Assembly (NCBI RefSeq): GCF_024623785.1
Contig: NZ_JANKBZ010000016.1
Coordinates: 157,463-221,462 of the forward strand
DNA length: 64,000 bases
Reading direction: 5' to 3'
From: Archangium lipolyticum
Lineage (GTDB): Bacteria; Myxococcota; Myxococcia; Myxococcales; Myxococcaceae
Positions 33,601-42,508 of the stretch are shown here, one piece after another. The position numbers and the translations under genes are program-made. The notes under the pieces are model-generated. The model was not told the origin of the DNA. It searched no databases and saw only the letters and a list, made by a program, of their open reading frames with translations. The first letter of the stretch is position 1; the number at the start of each line of letters is the position of its first letter.

Positions 33601-35099
33601 GGACGAGACCCGGGAAGAAGCGGGCCCCCGTGGCCTCCGCGCTCGTGCTGGACGCTTCGTCGGGAGCACCGCTGCACGAGCAGCTCTATCAGGCGCTGCG
33701 CACGGCCATGGTCACCGGCCGCCTGCCCGCGGGAACGCGCCTGCTCGCCACCCGTGCGCTGGCCGAGCAGCTCGACCTGTCACGCAACACGGTGATGACC
33801 GCCTATACGCGGCTGCTCGCCGAGGGCTACCTCGTTGGCCGCCACGGCTCGGGGACCTACGTGGCGGACGAGCTCCCCGAGCGGGCCCTCTCCGCGCGGC
33901 GTGCCCCGGCACCTTCCGCCGCACGTCGCGCGAACCCGCCCTCGCTGTCGAAGCGGGGGGCCGTCCTGGCGGCCGCACCCCCGCTGTTCCCCTTCGAGCA
34001 GGACGTGTCGGGCAGCACGATGGCGTTCCGCCTCGGGATGCCCGCCCTGGATGCCTTCCCTCATGAGCTCTGGGGCCGGCTGCACCACGAACGGTGGCGG
34101 CGCTCGTGGAGGGACACGCTCTCCCATCGGGATCCTCGCGGGTTCCGTCCCCTGCGCGAGGCACTCGCCAACTACCTGGCCACCTCGCGCGGCGTGCGGT
34201 GTGCTCCCGAGCAGGTGCTCATCGTGAATGGAACGCAGCAGGCCCTCAGCCTGACGGTCCAGGTGTTGTTGGATCCGGGCGATGCGGCCTGGGTCGAGGA
34301 CCCGGGCTACCCTCCGGTCCGCGGCACGCTCATCGCGGCGGGCGCGGCCCTGGTGCCAGTCCCCGTGGACGCGGAGGGGCTGGATGTGGAGGCCGCGAAC
34401 CGGCTGCGTCCGGACGCCCGGCTCGCGGTGGTGACGCCCTCGAGCCAGCACCCGCTCGGTGTCCACATGAGCCTGCGGCGCCGGCGGGCGCTGCTGGAGT
34501 GGGCCGAGCGCACGAACGCCTGGGTCTTCGAGGATGATTACGACAGCGAGTTCCGCTACGCCGGCCGGCCCTTCGCCGCGCTCCAGGGGCTCACGCCGGA
34601 CGCGCGGGTCATCTACTCGGGGACGTTCGGCAAGGTGCTGTCGCCGTCCTTGCGGCTGGGCTACCTGGTCGTACCGGAGGCGCTGATCGACGTCTTCGTG
34701 AAGGCCCGGATGCTCGCGGACCTGCGCTCGCCCTCGCTGGAGCAGGCGGTGCTGACCGACTTCATCAACCAGGGCCACTTCAGCCGGCACTTGCGGAGGA
34801 TGCGCGTGCTGTATGCCGAGCGGCAGGCCCTGCTGGTCGAGGAGGCCCGGCGCGAGCTGCGAGGCCTGCTCGAGGTGGGCCCGGCGGAGACGGGGATGCA
34901 CCTGGTGGGCTGGCTGCCGCCGGGGATGGACGATCGTACCGCCGCCGCGCGTGCCGCGGCCGCCGGGGTGGTGGCGCTTCCCCTCTCCGCGTTCCGGAGT
35001 CAGACGTCTGGACGCGGGGCGCTGGTGCTCGGCTATGCGGCCGTGCCGGAGCCCGAGTGCTCCGAAGGAGTCCGGCGGTTGCGCCAGGCCCTGGGCTGA
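33597..35099 (+). CDS. MocR/PdxR-type transcription regulator (GntR HTH plus aminotransferase domain)
   Basis: 500 residues from GTG 33597, overlapping the GNAT stop; an earlier GTG at 33573 is also in frame. The GntR winged helix lies at about 20-88 (LATRALAEQLDLSRNTVMTA, then LAEGYLVGRHGSGTYV). The aminotransferase-like domain follows with VIVNGTQQALS-type strands, VFEDDYDSEFRYAGRP, and the PLP lysine in SGTFGKVLSPSLRLGYL. MocR proteins sense PLP or an amino compound and control transport or vitamin B6 genes. Its target here is not evident; the AhpD-like gene follows 98 bp later. Confidence 0.92.
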   Translation: MRTRPGKKRAPVASALVLDASSGAPLHEQLYQALRTAMVTGRLPAGTRLLATRALAEQLDLSRNTVMTAYTRLLAEGYLVGRHGSGTYVADELPERALSARRAPAPSAARRANPPSLSKRGAVLAAAPPLFPFEQDVSGSTMAFRLGMPALDAFPHELWGRLHHERWRRSWRDTLSHRDPRGFRPLREALANYLATSRGVRCAPEQVLIVNGTQQALSLTVQVLLDPGDAAWVEDPGYPPVRGTLIAAGAALVPVPVDAEGLDVEAANRLRPDARLAVVTPSSQHPLGVHMSLRRRRALLEWAERTNAWVFEDDYDSEFRYAGRPFAALQGLTPDARVIYSGTFGKVLSPSLRLGYLVVPEALIDVFVKARMLADLRSPSLEQAVLTDFINQGHFSRHLRRMRVLYAERQALLVEEARRELRGLLEVGPAETGMHLVGWLPPGMDDRTAAARAAAAGVVALPLSAFRSQTSGRGALVLGYAAVPEPECSEGVRRLRQALG

Positions 35100-35197
35100 G
35101 ACACGGCTGCCCGCGAGAAGTGGCCCCATGACTTCGCGCGTGAGTGGCACTCGTCCACCGCGGAGGTGGCCGTTAGAAGTCACCGCGGAGGATGAAC

Positions 35198-35662
35198 ATG
35201 GAACAGCGCTTCAACATGGGGGCGGTCGCTCCCGCGGGTTATCAGGCGATGTTGGGTCTGGAGAAGTATCTGCACCAGTGCGGGCTGGAGGAGGGGTTGC
35301 TGCACCTCATCAAGCTGCGGGCGTCACAGCTCAACCGCTGCGCGTACTGCATCGACATGCACTGGAAGGACTCGAGGGCCCTGGGCGAGCCGGAGCATCG
35401 CCTGTACGGGCTCGACGCGTGGCGCGAGAGCCCCTATTACACGGAGCGGGAGCGGGCGGCCCTGGAGTGGACCGAGGCGGTGACGCTCGTGACGGAGGGG
35501 TTCGTGTCCGATGCGGTCTACGAGGCCGTGCGTCCGCACTTCACGCCGAAGGAGCTGGCGGACCTGACGCTGGCCATCTCCACCATCAACGCGTGGAACC
35601 GGCTGAGCATCTCCATGCGCGCGAAGCCGGGAGACTACAAGCCGCCACCGCGCAACCGGTAG
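35198..35662 (+). CDS. carboxymuconolactone decarboxylase/AhpD-like protein
   Basis: 154 residues from ATG 35198; the ATG at 35192 is too near the GGAGG to be used. The redox motif RCAYCIDMH has Cys48, Cys51 and His55, as in AhpD-type alkylhydroperoxidases. The surrounding helices (LLHLIKLRASQLN, then PYYTERERAALEWTEAVTLV) are family-typical. It should reduce peroxides using a thiol cofactor. MocR-type regulators often neighbour such genes, so the upstream gene may control it. Confidence 0.92.
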   Translation: MEQRFNMGAVAPAGYQAMLGLEKYLHQCGLEEGLLHLIKLRASQLNRCAYCIDMHWKDSRALGEPEHRLYGLDAWRESPYYTERERAALEWTEAVTLVTEGFVSDAVYEAVRPHFTPKELADLTLAISTINAWNRLSISMRAKPGDYKPPPRNR

Positions 35663-35807
35663 GGACTCCGGAGCTTCGCCCCGGGTCCAAGTGTCAACGA
35701 CCTCGAGGGCGGCGGGCTGGCACCTTTTGGTGCTCGGATGGGGGGCGCGCTTCTGATGAAGTGCGCCCCGCCGGGTGAAGGGCGCCCGTCATCACGGAGG
35801 ACAACCG

Positions 35808-36380
35808 ATGAAGCTCTACTACAACCCGAAGAGCCGCGCGGTGATCAGCAAGTGGATGCTCGATGAGTGCGGAGCGCAGTACGAGCTCGTGCTCATCGAC
35901 TTCGAGAAGCGGGAGCACAAGACGCCGGAGTTCCTGAAGATCAACCCGGCGGGCAAGCTGCCGGCGTTGGTGGATGGAGATACGCGGGTGTTCGAGGGCA
36001 CGGCCATCTGTATGTACCTCGCGGAGAAGTACCCGCAGGCGAACCTGGCGCCGAAGCCGGGCACGCCGGAGCGGGGCCGCTATCTGTCGCTGATGGTGTA
36101 CTCGACGTCGCAGCTCGAGCCCTCGATGGGCGACAAGCTGATGAACGTGCAGACGACGCCGCAGCGAGGCTGGACGGACTTCGAGACGACGCTGGACGTG
36201 GTCGAGCGCGAGCTGGGCAAGGGGCCCTACCTGTTCGGCGACTGGTTCACCGCGGCCGATGTGATGATCGGCTCGATGTTCATCTGGATGCGGATGTGGG
36301 GGAAGCCGACCGGGAGGTCGGCGATCGACGCGTATGTGGATCGGCTGCTGGCGCGTCCCAAGGGAATGAAGATGGGCTGA
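35808..36380 (+). CDS. glutathione S-transferase
   Basis: 190 residues. Thioredoxin-fold N-domain MKLYYNPKSRAVISKWMLDE, the cis-Pro segment PAGKLPALVDGD and FEGTAICMYLAEKYP, where the usual Glu-Ser pair of the glutathione site reads Glu-Gly-Thr. The helical C-domain includes GPYLFGDWFTAADVMIGSMF, the normal N-capping box. Length is slightly short. It conjugates glutathione or a similar thiol to electrophiles. The stop is followed by a GC-rich hairpin and a convergent VOC gene. Confidence 0.9.
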   Translation: MKLYYNPKSRAVISKWMLDECGAQYELVLIDFEKREHKTPEFLKINPAGKLPALVDGDTRVFEGTAICMYLAEKYPQANLAPKPGTPERGRYLSLMVYSTSQLEPSMGDKLMNVQTTPQRGWTDFETTLDVVERELGKGPYLFGDWFTAADVMIGSMFIWMRMWGKPTGRSAIDAYVDRLLARPKGMKMG

Positions 36381-36392
36381 GCGCCCGGCGCG

Positions 36393-36422
36393 CGGGGCTC
36401 GTGGGCCGGGCCCCGCCGCGTG
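36393..36422. terminator. GC-rich hairpin between convergent genes; the same 30-mer recurs at 42728
   Basis: The element starts CGGGGCTCGTGGGCCG and ends CCCCGCCGCGTG, with GGGGC...GCCCC pairing. It lies between the convergent GST and VOC genes. A copy with two changes in 30 bases is at 42728-42757. Likely a terminator-like interspersed element. Confidence 0.5.
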
Positions 36423-36426
36423 GCCG

Positions 36427-36813
36427 TCATTCCGACTCGTTCCACGTGTTGGCGTGGGACTCGAGGGGCCCGCGCTGGGGGCGGACGACGCAGAAGCGCT
36501 GGCCGGTCGGCGCCTCCATGACCCACCAGCGTTTGATGAACTCCACCCGTTTGGCGCCGAGTGCCTCGAGCCGTTTCACCTCGGCCTCGATGTCATCGGC
36601 CTCGATGTCCAGATGGATGCGGCTGGGATGATCCACCTTCTGCAGGAGGATCATCGGCTCCTCGGCGCTCACGGAGAGCTCGCGGTAGTTGCCGCTGTCG
36701 GGAGAAGGGGGCGCGACGGGCTTGCCGAGGGCCTTGCTCCAGAAGGTGGTGGCCGCGTCGATGTCCTCGGTCTTGCAGTCGATGACGAAGGCGGCGAGCC
36801 GGCTGCGATGCAT
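36427..36813 (-). CDS. VOC (glyoxalase/bleomycin resistance) family protein
   Basis: 128 residues. MHRSRLAAFVIDCKTEDIDA begins the first beta-alpha-beta unit, and ATTFWSKALGKPV is the typical helix. The second half has RIHLDIEADDIEAEVKRLEA, supplying His and nearby Glu for the metal site, and TGQRFCVVRPQRG near the end. This is the single-domain, dimeric form that binds a divalent metal. Substrate unknown; related actinobacterial and myxobacterial proteins are uncharacterised. A 27-bp piece of this gene is copied at 37827-37853. Confidence 0.88.
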   Translation of the reverse strand: MHRSRLAAFVIDCKTEDIDAATTFWSKALGKPVAPPSPDSGNYRELSVSAEEPMILLQKVDHPSRIHLDIEADDIEAEVKRLEALGAKRVEFIKRWWVMEAPTGQRFCVVRPQRGPLESHANTWNESE

Positions 36814-36884
36814 GGGTGCTCCTGGGGTGGAATGAGGGGCCCGCATCATGTCCGAGGATGGGCGGTCCGTCAGAAGTGAGATGA

Positions 36885-36952
36885 CCGGACGGCTACGTTC
36901 AATTCTCTGCGCAGGGCCGGCGTGTAAATCTCCACTTTCTCTTCAACCGCTT
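36885..36952. repeat. 68-bp direct repeat, copy A
   Basis: From CCGGACGGCTACGTTCAATT to CTTCAACCGCTT. Copy B at 37854-37921 is identical at about 65 of 68 positions. Copy A lies 57-124 bases before the gene at 37009, so it probably includes that gene's promoter or leader. Confidence 0.85.
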
Positions 36953-37008
36953 TCGCCTGGCCCGGTAGAGTTCCCCCGGGCTGACCACGATGGTAGGGGC
37001 CAGACGCC

Positions 37009-37809
37009 ATGACCCCGGAACAATCCCTGGTGCTCGAGTTTCCAGCGTGGCTCCACGGCACCACCGCCGCCATCCTTCGCAAGGTGAGAACCGAGGGAAG
37101 GTGGTGGGCCCGGGAGTACCTCGAGACCGGTGCCTTTGCCCAGCCTCGGCGGATGCGCCAGGTGGCTCCCGGCGAGGTACTGGTGATGCACGCGGGGGCC
37201 GATTTCGACTTGGGCCGCACGGGCTGGTGGGTGCACCTGTTCGCGGAGATCTTCACCCATTTGGACGAGTGCATCCCGAAGGAGGAGCGTGAACGCACGG
37301 AAGCGGCCTTCGAGTCCTTCTGCCTGAGTACCCCTTGGGGAGCGCTCCACCATGGAGTGTCTCCGCCCCCACCGCATGGTGCTGCGCGCATGGCGAACCG
37401 GCTCGCCTCGCTGCTGCGCTTCTGGGAGGTGCTCCAGGGTCCTCGTTACGCGTTCCGGTTCGGGAAGAAGTACACGCTGGAAGAGCTCATGGAAGACCTC
37501 TGGCGCAAGACGCTGGAGGCCTGGTGCCCCGAAGGCCCCGCTTCGGTCCGTGAGCACCTGGCCCTCTCCGTGGAGCGCATGGCTCGCGCCACCCGGGAGG
37601 AGTGTCTGGAGGCCGTGCTTCGGGTCATGCCCACCGTGGTGGAAATGGACGCGGGCTTGAAGCGCCGCGAAGTGCTCAGGGACCCGGGTTTCCTGCGCGA
37701 GCGTCTCTCCACGCTTCCGCCGAAGAAGTTCGAGGAGCTCTCCAGCGCCTACAGCCACGCGGTGAGCGGGCCGTTGTGGGACTGGTACAGGGAGTTGGAG
37801 CGGCATTAG
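37009..37809 (+). CDS. hypothetical protein, 266 aa, with a degenerate duplicate downstream
   Basis: Unrecognised. It starts MTPEQSLVLEFPAWLHGTTA and has no signal peptide or membrane helix. Notable parts are GEVLVMHAGADFDLGRTGWW, a Pro-rich SPPPPHGAARMANRLASLLR, and a helical C-terminus (KYTLEELMEDLWRKTLEAWC, then PPKKFEELSSAYSHAVSGPL). Many Trp, Arg and Glu residues. It is flanked by a direct repeat, and a copy with two internal deletions lies at 38922-39222, so the locus has been duplicated and partly erased. Possibly a strain-variable or competition gene; function unknown. Confidence 0.6.
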   Translation: MTPEQSLVLEFPAWLHGTTAAILRKVRTEGRWWAREYLETGAFAQPRRMRQVAPGEVLVMHAGADFDLGRTGWWVHLFAEIFTHLDECIPKEERERTEAAFESFCLSTPWGALHHGVSPPPPHGAARMANRLASLLRFWEVLQGPRYAFRFGKKYTLEELMEDLWRKTLEAWCPEGPASVREHLALSVERMARATREECLEAVLRVMPTVVEMDAGLKRREVLRDPGFLRERLSTLPPKKFEELSSAYSHAVSGPLWDWYRELERH

Positions 37810-37826
37810 CACTCCGCCCCGATATT

Positions 37827-37921
37827 GGCTCCTCGGCGCTCACGGAGAGCTCGCCGGACGGCTACGTTCAATTCGTTGCGCAGGGCCGGCGTGTAAATCT
37901 CCACTTCCTCTTCAACCGCTT
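37827..37921. repeat. hybrid duplication: 27-bp VOC gene piece joined to 68-bp repeat copy B
   Basis: Bases 37827-37853 exactly repeat 36656-36682 inside the VOC gene. Bases 37854-37921 repeat 36885-36952. The two donor pieces lie 202 bp apart at their source but are directly joined here, which shows a duplication followed by deletion of the sequence between them. Confidence 0.85.
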
Positions 37922-38224
37922 ACGGCACGGAGTGCTGGGTCCTGCCACGATTCTCTATTTCCAGAAAAAGCGGTCATCTTGACGAGTATTGTAATTCCTG
38001 TATTCACCCCAAGAGCGGTTGGATCGTACTTGACGTGTAAACGAGTAATATCGCATAAATCACCCTGCCTGCGCTTGGGGGGAGCTGGACAGATCATGTC
38101 CAATCACTGCGCGTACCGGAACAGACAGAGTCTAACCAGCGCCTACGCGAGGCGGGCCTCCGGGGGGGAGCGCGTCTTGCTGCCTTTACCGGGTCCAATC
38201 CATATCAAAGCGGGAGAATCCAAA
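37922..38224. other. AT-richer intergenic region
   Basis: Between the hybrid repeat and the gene at 38225. Bases about 37950-38110 are clearly richer in A and T than the rest of the window, with runs such as GAGTATTGTAATTCC and GTAATATCGCATAAATC. No gene was found in it. It probably carries the promoter of the Cys-rich secreted protein and may be foreign DNA. Confidence 0.5.
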
Positions 38225-38848
38225 GTGAAGAACATGTTCTGGGGTGCGTCCCTCGTTGTGGGGCTGATGCTGTCTGCGTTTCAAGCCCAGGCGTCTGATG
38301 ACAAGGCGGGCTCCGTCCAGCTCAAGGCCACCGAGAGCAAGGTGGCGGTGAGCCAGGTGAAGATGACGGGAGGCGCCCAGTACAAGCTGTCGGACATGGT
38401 CGTGATGCTGGACGGAGCGCTCTACCCGATGAACGCGCTGTCGAAGCTCGAGGGACGGATCTCCATCATCGTGGATGACGAGAGCCTGAAGACGGGAGTG
38501 GCGCGAGCCTACCGGACGACGGAGGAGTTCGACGCCTACGTGGCCGAGAAGGGCGCGCAGTGCCCCAATGCGGACGTGTCCGCGACGGGCACCACCGAGC
38601 AGTGCCTCTTCTATGACGCCGCGGACTGCACTGGCTGGACGTTGCGCCTGGCCGTCAACTGCGGCAACGCGGCTGGCAGCGTCGGGAGTCTGATCTCCAT
38701 CCGCTCCTTCAGCCTGGGCTGTGGCAGCACCTTCGTGTGCCCGACGACCGACTGTACTGGCACCTGCGGCATCGCCAGTGGCACCGCGGGCGCCTGTGTC
38801 AACGTGACCAGTGGCGCCGTGCAGTGCGCTGGCTGCGCCAACTTCTGA
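38225..38848 (+). CDS. secreted Cys-rich hypothetical protein
   Basis: 207 residues from GTG 38225 (MKNMFWGASLVVGLMLSAFQ then AQA, a signal peptide cut near residue 23). The middle (about 45-115) is a soluble domain with KLSDMVVMLDGALYPMNALS. The last 90 residues contain ten Cys in the arrangement CPNADVS, CLFYDAADC, LAVNCGN, LGCGSTFVCPTTDCTGTCG, CVN and CAGC, which suggests a small disulfide-stapled domain. Family not recognised. Placed inside the patchwork region, with the AT-rich stretch upstream. Confidence 0.6.
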   Translation: MKNMFWGASLVVGLMLSAFQAQASDDKAGSVQLKATESKVAVSQVKMTGGAQYKLSDMVVMLDGALYPMNALSKLEGRISIIVDDESLKTGVARAYRTTEEFDAYVAEKGAQCPNADVSATGTTEQCLFYDAADCTGWTLRLAVNCGNAAGSVGSLISIRSFSLGCGSTFVCPTTDCTGTCGIASGTAGACVNVTSGAVQCAGCANF

Positions 38849-38921
38849 GCTGGCGTCGCCAATCCTGAATCCTGACAGGCGTTGCGCCTGAGCTGGACCC
38901 TGCCCCGGGCCCGCGTGAGGC

Positions 38922-39222
38922 GGTGGGCCCGGGAGTACCTCGAGAGTAGGAAGTACACGCTGGAAGAGCTCATGGAAGACCTCTGGCGCAAGATGCTGGA
39001 GGCCTGGTGCCCCAGTGTCTGGAGGCCGTGCTTCGGGTCATGCCCACCGTGGTGGAAATGGACGCGGGCTTGAAGCGCCGCGAAGTGCTCAGGGACATGG
39101 GGTTCCTGCGCGAGCGTCTCTCCACGCTTCCGCCGAAGAAGTTCGAGGAGCTCTCCAGCGCCTACAGCCACGCGGTGAGCGGGCCGTTGTGGGACTGGTA
39201 CAGGGAGCTGGAGCGGCATTAG
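38922..39222 (+). pseudogene. degenerate copy of the 37009 gene with two internal deletions
   Basis: Three blocks match the intact gene: 38922-38945 to 37102-37125, about 38950-39013 to 37468-37529, and 39016-39222 to 37603-37809. The sequences between the blocks (about 340 and 75 bp in the intact gene) are missing and the frame is not kept from block 1 onward. The last block is still open from an ATG at 39049 and keeps the original stop, so a short C-terminal peptide could be made, but there is no evidence for it. Confidence 0.85.
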
Positions 39223-39416
39223 CACTCCGTCCCGAGGATTCGAGGACAAGGGCGGCCATCGCTCGTCATCTCGTGGGAGTGGGGAGCGTGCAGTGGAGGG
39301 CCGGCCCTCTCATGCGAGGAGTCCGACAGGCTGAACCCCGCCATCACAAATCCGCTCCACCGACTCCCTCTTCGAGAACCGCGTCCGATGGGCGCCATCA
39401 ACCACGGAGGAGAATG

Positions 39417-39806
39417 ATGCGTAAGGCAATCATGGGAGTCCTCAGTGCTGCAGTCGCGGTTTTCTCGTTCAGCCAATCGGCGTTGGCGGCCGGGGCGACG
39501 AGTGAGGCCAAGGTCGAGGTCGAGAAGGGCGCGAGCGGGGCGGCGTGCGAGAACTGGCACTCCCCCAGCAGCGTCAAGTGGGGATATGCGCTCGGCACGG
39601 AGTGCAAGTCGGGCAAGAATGCGACCGTCCACGGGTGGGTCACCGACAAGGACGCGGATGGGCAATGCGTCTACGTCCACGTCGACTTCGCGGCCTCCGG
39701 TCCACAGGACAGCAAGTGGGCCTGCCCCGAGGGGAAGAAGATCGAGTTCAAGCTCACCGGCACCGGTGATGCGAGGAACATCTCGATTCGGCGTATCCCC
39801 GCGTAA
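39417..39806 (+). CDS. small secreted hypothetical protein
   Basis: 129 residues from the ATG at 39417, six bases after GGAGG. MRKAIMGVLSAAVAVFSFSQ then SALAA is a signal peptide. The mature part has three Cys (AACENWHSP, GTECKSG, WACPEG) and an even spread of beta-strand residues, for example NATVHGWVTDKDADGQCVYV then HVDFAAS, ending GTGDARNISIRRIPA. Predicted small extracellular beta-sandwich, similar in style to other myxobacterial secreted proteins of unknown role. Confidence 0.7.
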   Translation: MRKAIMGVLSAAVAVFSFSQSALAAGATSEAKVEVEKGASGAACENWHSPSSVKWGYALGTECKSGKNATVHGWVTDKDADGQCVYVHVDFAASGPQDSKWACPEGKKIEFKLTGTGDARNISIRRIPA

Positions 39807-40031
39807 CGCGTGGGGTGAGGCTGCTGGGGCGGGATGGGAGGGCCCGCCTCGGCGTCCGCACGGCCCAGATGTCGACCGCGGATTTCTGCCCGGGGGGGAA
39901 CTGCGTGGCGCGGCTATCGGAAGCCGGACGAGCGTCGCACTGGGCGGGGCAGAGGCGGGCCCTCCCTGTAGGGTTGGCCATGCCGAATACTATCCTTCAG
40001 GGTTGTTCCACCTGGGGGAAAGGTCAGCGTC

Positions 40032-41774
40032 ATGGCGAAGGAGTACCGGAGTCCTGGGGCGGGGGAGGGCGGCGGTACGCAGCTCGAGGCTCGCCGGAAC
40101 TCACGCGGCCGATCGTGGTGGGCTTTGGGTGTGCTGGCGCTGTGGGGCCTTGGGCTGCAGGCGGCGTGTGCCACGGGCTACCCCATGGGCGGGAGGCTGG
40201 CGGGCACCGCGCGCCACTGGGGACGCGCTCAGAGGGTGAGTCCAGGAGAAGAGGAGCGTGCTGGCGGGGCCCGGTTGGCGGCCGTGGCGAGGCCCGACGC
40301 GCCCAGCGAGGACCTGGAGAACGCTGAGGCCGGCGCGGAGGACCGGGAAGGAACTGGGCTGGATGTGAACGCGGCCGAGGGTGAGGGCGTTGGGTGGCCG
40401 GATGGGGTGGGCGACGGTCGGCCGTACGAGGTGCCCATGAGCCTCGACTACTTCCAGGGCTTCCTCGTGCAGGCCGGAGTGCCTACCACCGCGCTGCCCG
40501 GGGACGGGCGCGCGCTGTCGCCTCGGCAGGCGTTGGAGCTGGTGCCGCACCTGCTGTCCACGCCGGTGACATTGGGGAACTTCGGCTCGAGACGCATGGC
40601 GGCGCACCTGCTCCTGGAGGTGGCCACGGGCGGGGAGCTGGTGACGCGAGACGAGCTCCACGCGCGCATGAGGCGCTTCTCGCGGCTGCTGGTGCTACGC
40701 CCGGACGGCTACCTGGTGAAGGCCACCTCGGGAGTGGCGGTGCAGAAGGCCGGCCGGGTGGTGCTGGCCGGGGACGGGACGCTGCGAGCCGACAACTTCG
40801 AGGTGGGCCCCTTCTACGCGATCGACGGCGGACGCCTCTTTCCGGTGGATGGAAGGCTCGAGGTGCCGAAGGGGGCCCGTCCAGTGGGCATCTACCAGCC
40901 GGACGACAACCCCGGGCTGGCGGTGGCCGAGGGCGCGGTGCTGGCGGTGGTGGATATGGTTGAGGGCCTCTACCGGCTCGTCTTCCATACGGGCGAGACG
41001 CTCGAGGGACTGGCACAGCTGCCGGGCGCGGTGCGGCAGCTCTACGAGAGCTCGCCGCGACTGTGGGAGGAGTTTCGTCACAAGCCGTACGCGGAGAAGG
41101 TGCGGACCGTCTCCCGGCTCGCGACGGGCGTGGTCCTGACGGTGGGCACCTCGGGAGCGGGGGCGGCGAAGGCGGCATCGTGGGGAGGGAAGCTCGGGAG
41201 CGTGGCCGTGCCGCTACTTTCACTCTCGGGGGAAGGACTCCTGGCGGTGCGCCTGGTGGCGGTGCCCGTGGGGGGTGCTGTCGCCGTGGCGGGGAACGCG
41301 ATGAGTGCCACCTACGTGTTGCACATGGCCAACACGGGCGCCCAGGGAGCAGGTGGCGGTTCTGGGTGGCCTCCTGTGGGCGGGCCCGGGCAGTGGGTGG
41401 AGGACACCTCCAGCATGTCCAAGCAGGCCCGGGACTACCAGTCCCAGGTGACGGGCGCGCCCAGGCGGTGGTGTTACCGGGTGTGCCGCGCCGGCAAGTG
41501 TGTGGATTACGATGGGTATGACCCTGAAACCGGGGTCCTGCAGGAGGCGAAGGGCCCTGGGTACGATAAGTGGTTCAACCGTAATCTGGAACCCAAGTTC
41601 GGGTTCAAGGGTCTGAAGGCTTTGCGAGAGCAGGCTCAAAAGCAAGCTCGGCTCGCGGGAGGTACACCCGTACGATGGCAGGTCGCTGAGCCGCGCATGG
41701 TCGACATTCTCAAGAGGCTGTTCAAGGAGTGGAACGTCACGGGTATTGAGGTCGTCCACACGTCGTTGCGGTGA
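40032..41774 (+). CDS. polymorphic toxin lipoprotein with Tox-REase-5-like C-terminal nuclease
   Basis: 580 residues. A membrane-targeting stretch WWALGVLALWGLGLQAAC gives a lipobox with Cys 46. The central 400 residues are unrecognised, with a glycine/alanine-rich hydrophobic part near 400-435 (SVAVPLLSLSGEGLLAVRLV). The C-terminal 115 residues match restriction-endonuclease-fold toxin 5: DYQSQVTGAPRRWCYRV, then VDYDGYDPETGVLQEAKGPG, with Asp and Glu-x-Lys of a PD-(D/E)xK site. It should cut DNA. The next gene is an Imm52-like protein, 12 bp away. Confidence 0.8.
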   Translation: MAKEYRSPGAGEGGGTQLEARRNSRGRSWWALGVLALWGLGLQAACATGYPMGGRLAGTARHWGRAQRVSPGEEERAGGARLAAVARPDAPSEDLENAEAGAEDREGTGLDVNAAEGEGVGWPDGVGDGRPYEVPMSLDYFQGFLVQAGVPTTALPGDGRALSPRQALELVPHLLSTPVTLGNFGSRRMAAHLLLEVATGGELVTRDELHARMRRFSRLLVLRPDGYLVKATSGVAVQKAGRVVLAGDGTLRADNFEVGPFYAIDGGRLFPVDGRLEVPKGARPVGIYQPDDNPGLAVAEGAVLAVVDMVEGLYRLVFHTGETLEGLAQLPGAVRQLYESSPRLWEEFRHKPYAEKVRTVSRLATGVVLTVGTSGAGAAKAASWGGKLGSVAVPLLSLSGEGLLAVRLVAVPVGGAVAVAGNAMSATYVLHMANTGAQGAGGGSGWPPVGGPGQWVEDTSSMSKQARDYQSQVTGAPRRWCYRVCRAGKCVDYDGYDPETGVLQEAKGPGYDKWFNRNLEPKFGFKGLKALREQAQKQARLAGGTPVRWQVAEPRMVDILKRLFKEWNVTGIEVVHTSLR

Positions 41775-41786
41775 AGGGGGTCACGC

Positions 41787-42506
41787 TTGAGCGAACCGTA
41801 TTATGCAGCCGCCTATTGGGGACGACGTCGTGAGTCGGCCGAGCAATGTGCCAAACGCGCTGAGACGTTCTTCCACCTTCTGTCTGCCTGCCATGCCGAC
41901 TACAGCCGCTGGTATGAGCAAGCCAGCTCAACGAAACGTGCGCTCCAACTCCAGTTCGAGCCGACCTCCGACACCTTCGTGCGCTTCTTCAAGAAGAAGA
42001 AGTACCAGGCGGGTGATGATGGTTTCAGCTTCGGTGCATGGACGGGCCATCCGGAGAACCAGGGGGGGATGGTCCTTCTAGGTTGTGGCGCGGATACCGA
42101 GGGGGTCACGAACCTCGCTCAGCTCTACTTTCCATCGGAGCCTCCTGGCAGGGATCGGTTGGTCACCCTTCCGGTGGTCTCTGGAGTGATGCGGGCAATG
42201 GTGCTGGCATGGGAGCCAGAGTGGGCGGTCGCCACTCCACGGGACTTCCGGGACCATCTTTCAGAGACAGGGCTTCCCGGCACCTTCGTGGGGTGGCTGA
42301 CGTACTACTCGCGTCAGTGGGGGGATGTGCCGCCCCTCCCGGAGCCAGTGCAAGTCGGGCAGGTGGAGGACAAGGGGACGCTCGTCATCCTCAGCCCTGA
42401 GCGCGTGGACGGGGCAGTTGAGAAGCACGTAGCGCTCGGCAGCCGCATCCAGCAGTTTCTCGACGGCAGCGGCCTGCTCAGAAGGGTTGGGGAGCGGCGG
42501 TGTTGA
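41787..42506 (+). CDS. Imm52-like immunity protein
   Basis: 239 residues from TTG 41787, the only start that keeps SEPYYAAAYWGRRRESAEQC at the N-terminus. Imm52 proteins accompany Tox-REase-5 toxins, and the N-terminal YWGRR-ESAEQCA-RAE-FF pattern with GFSFGAWTGHPENQGGMVLL fits. Soluble, cytoplasmic. It should bind and block the nuclease domain of the toxin just upstream. The rare TTG start may keep translation low. Confidence 0.8.
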   Translation: MSEPYYAAAYWGRRRESAEQCAKRAETFFHLLSACHADYSRWYEQASSTKRALQLQFEPTSDTFVRFFKKKKYQAGDDGFSFGAWTGHPENQGGMVLLGCGADTEGVTNLAQLYFPSEPPGRDRLVTLPVVSGVMRAMVLAWEPEWAVATPRDFRDHLSETGLPGTFVGWLTYYSRQWGDVPPLPEPVQVGQVEDKGTLVILSPERVDGAVEKHVALGSRIQQFLDGSGLLRRVGERRC

Positions 42507-42508
42507 GG

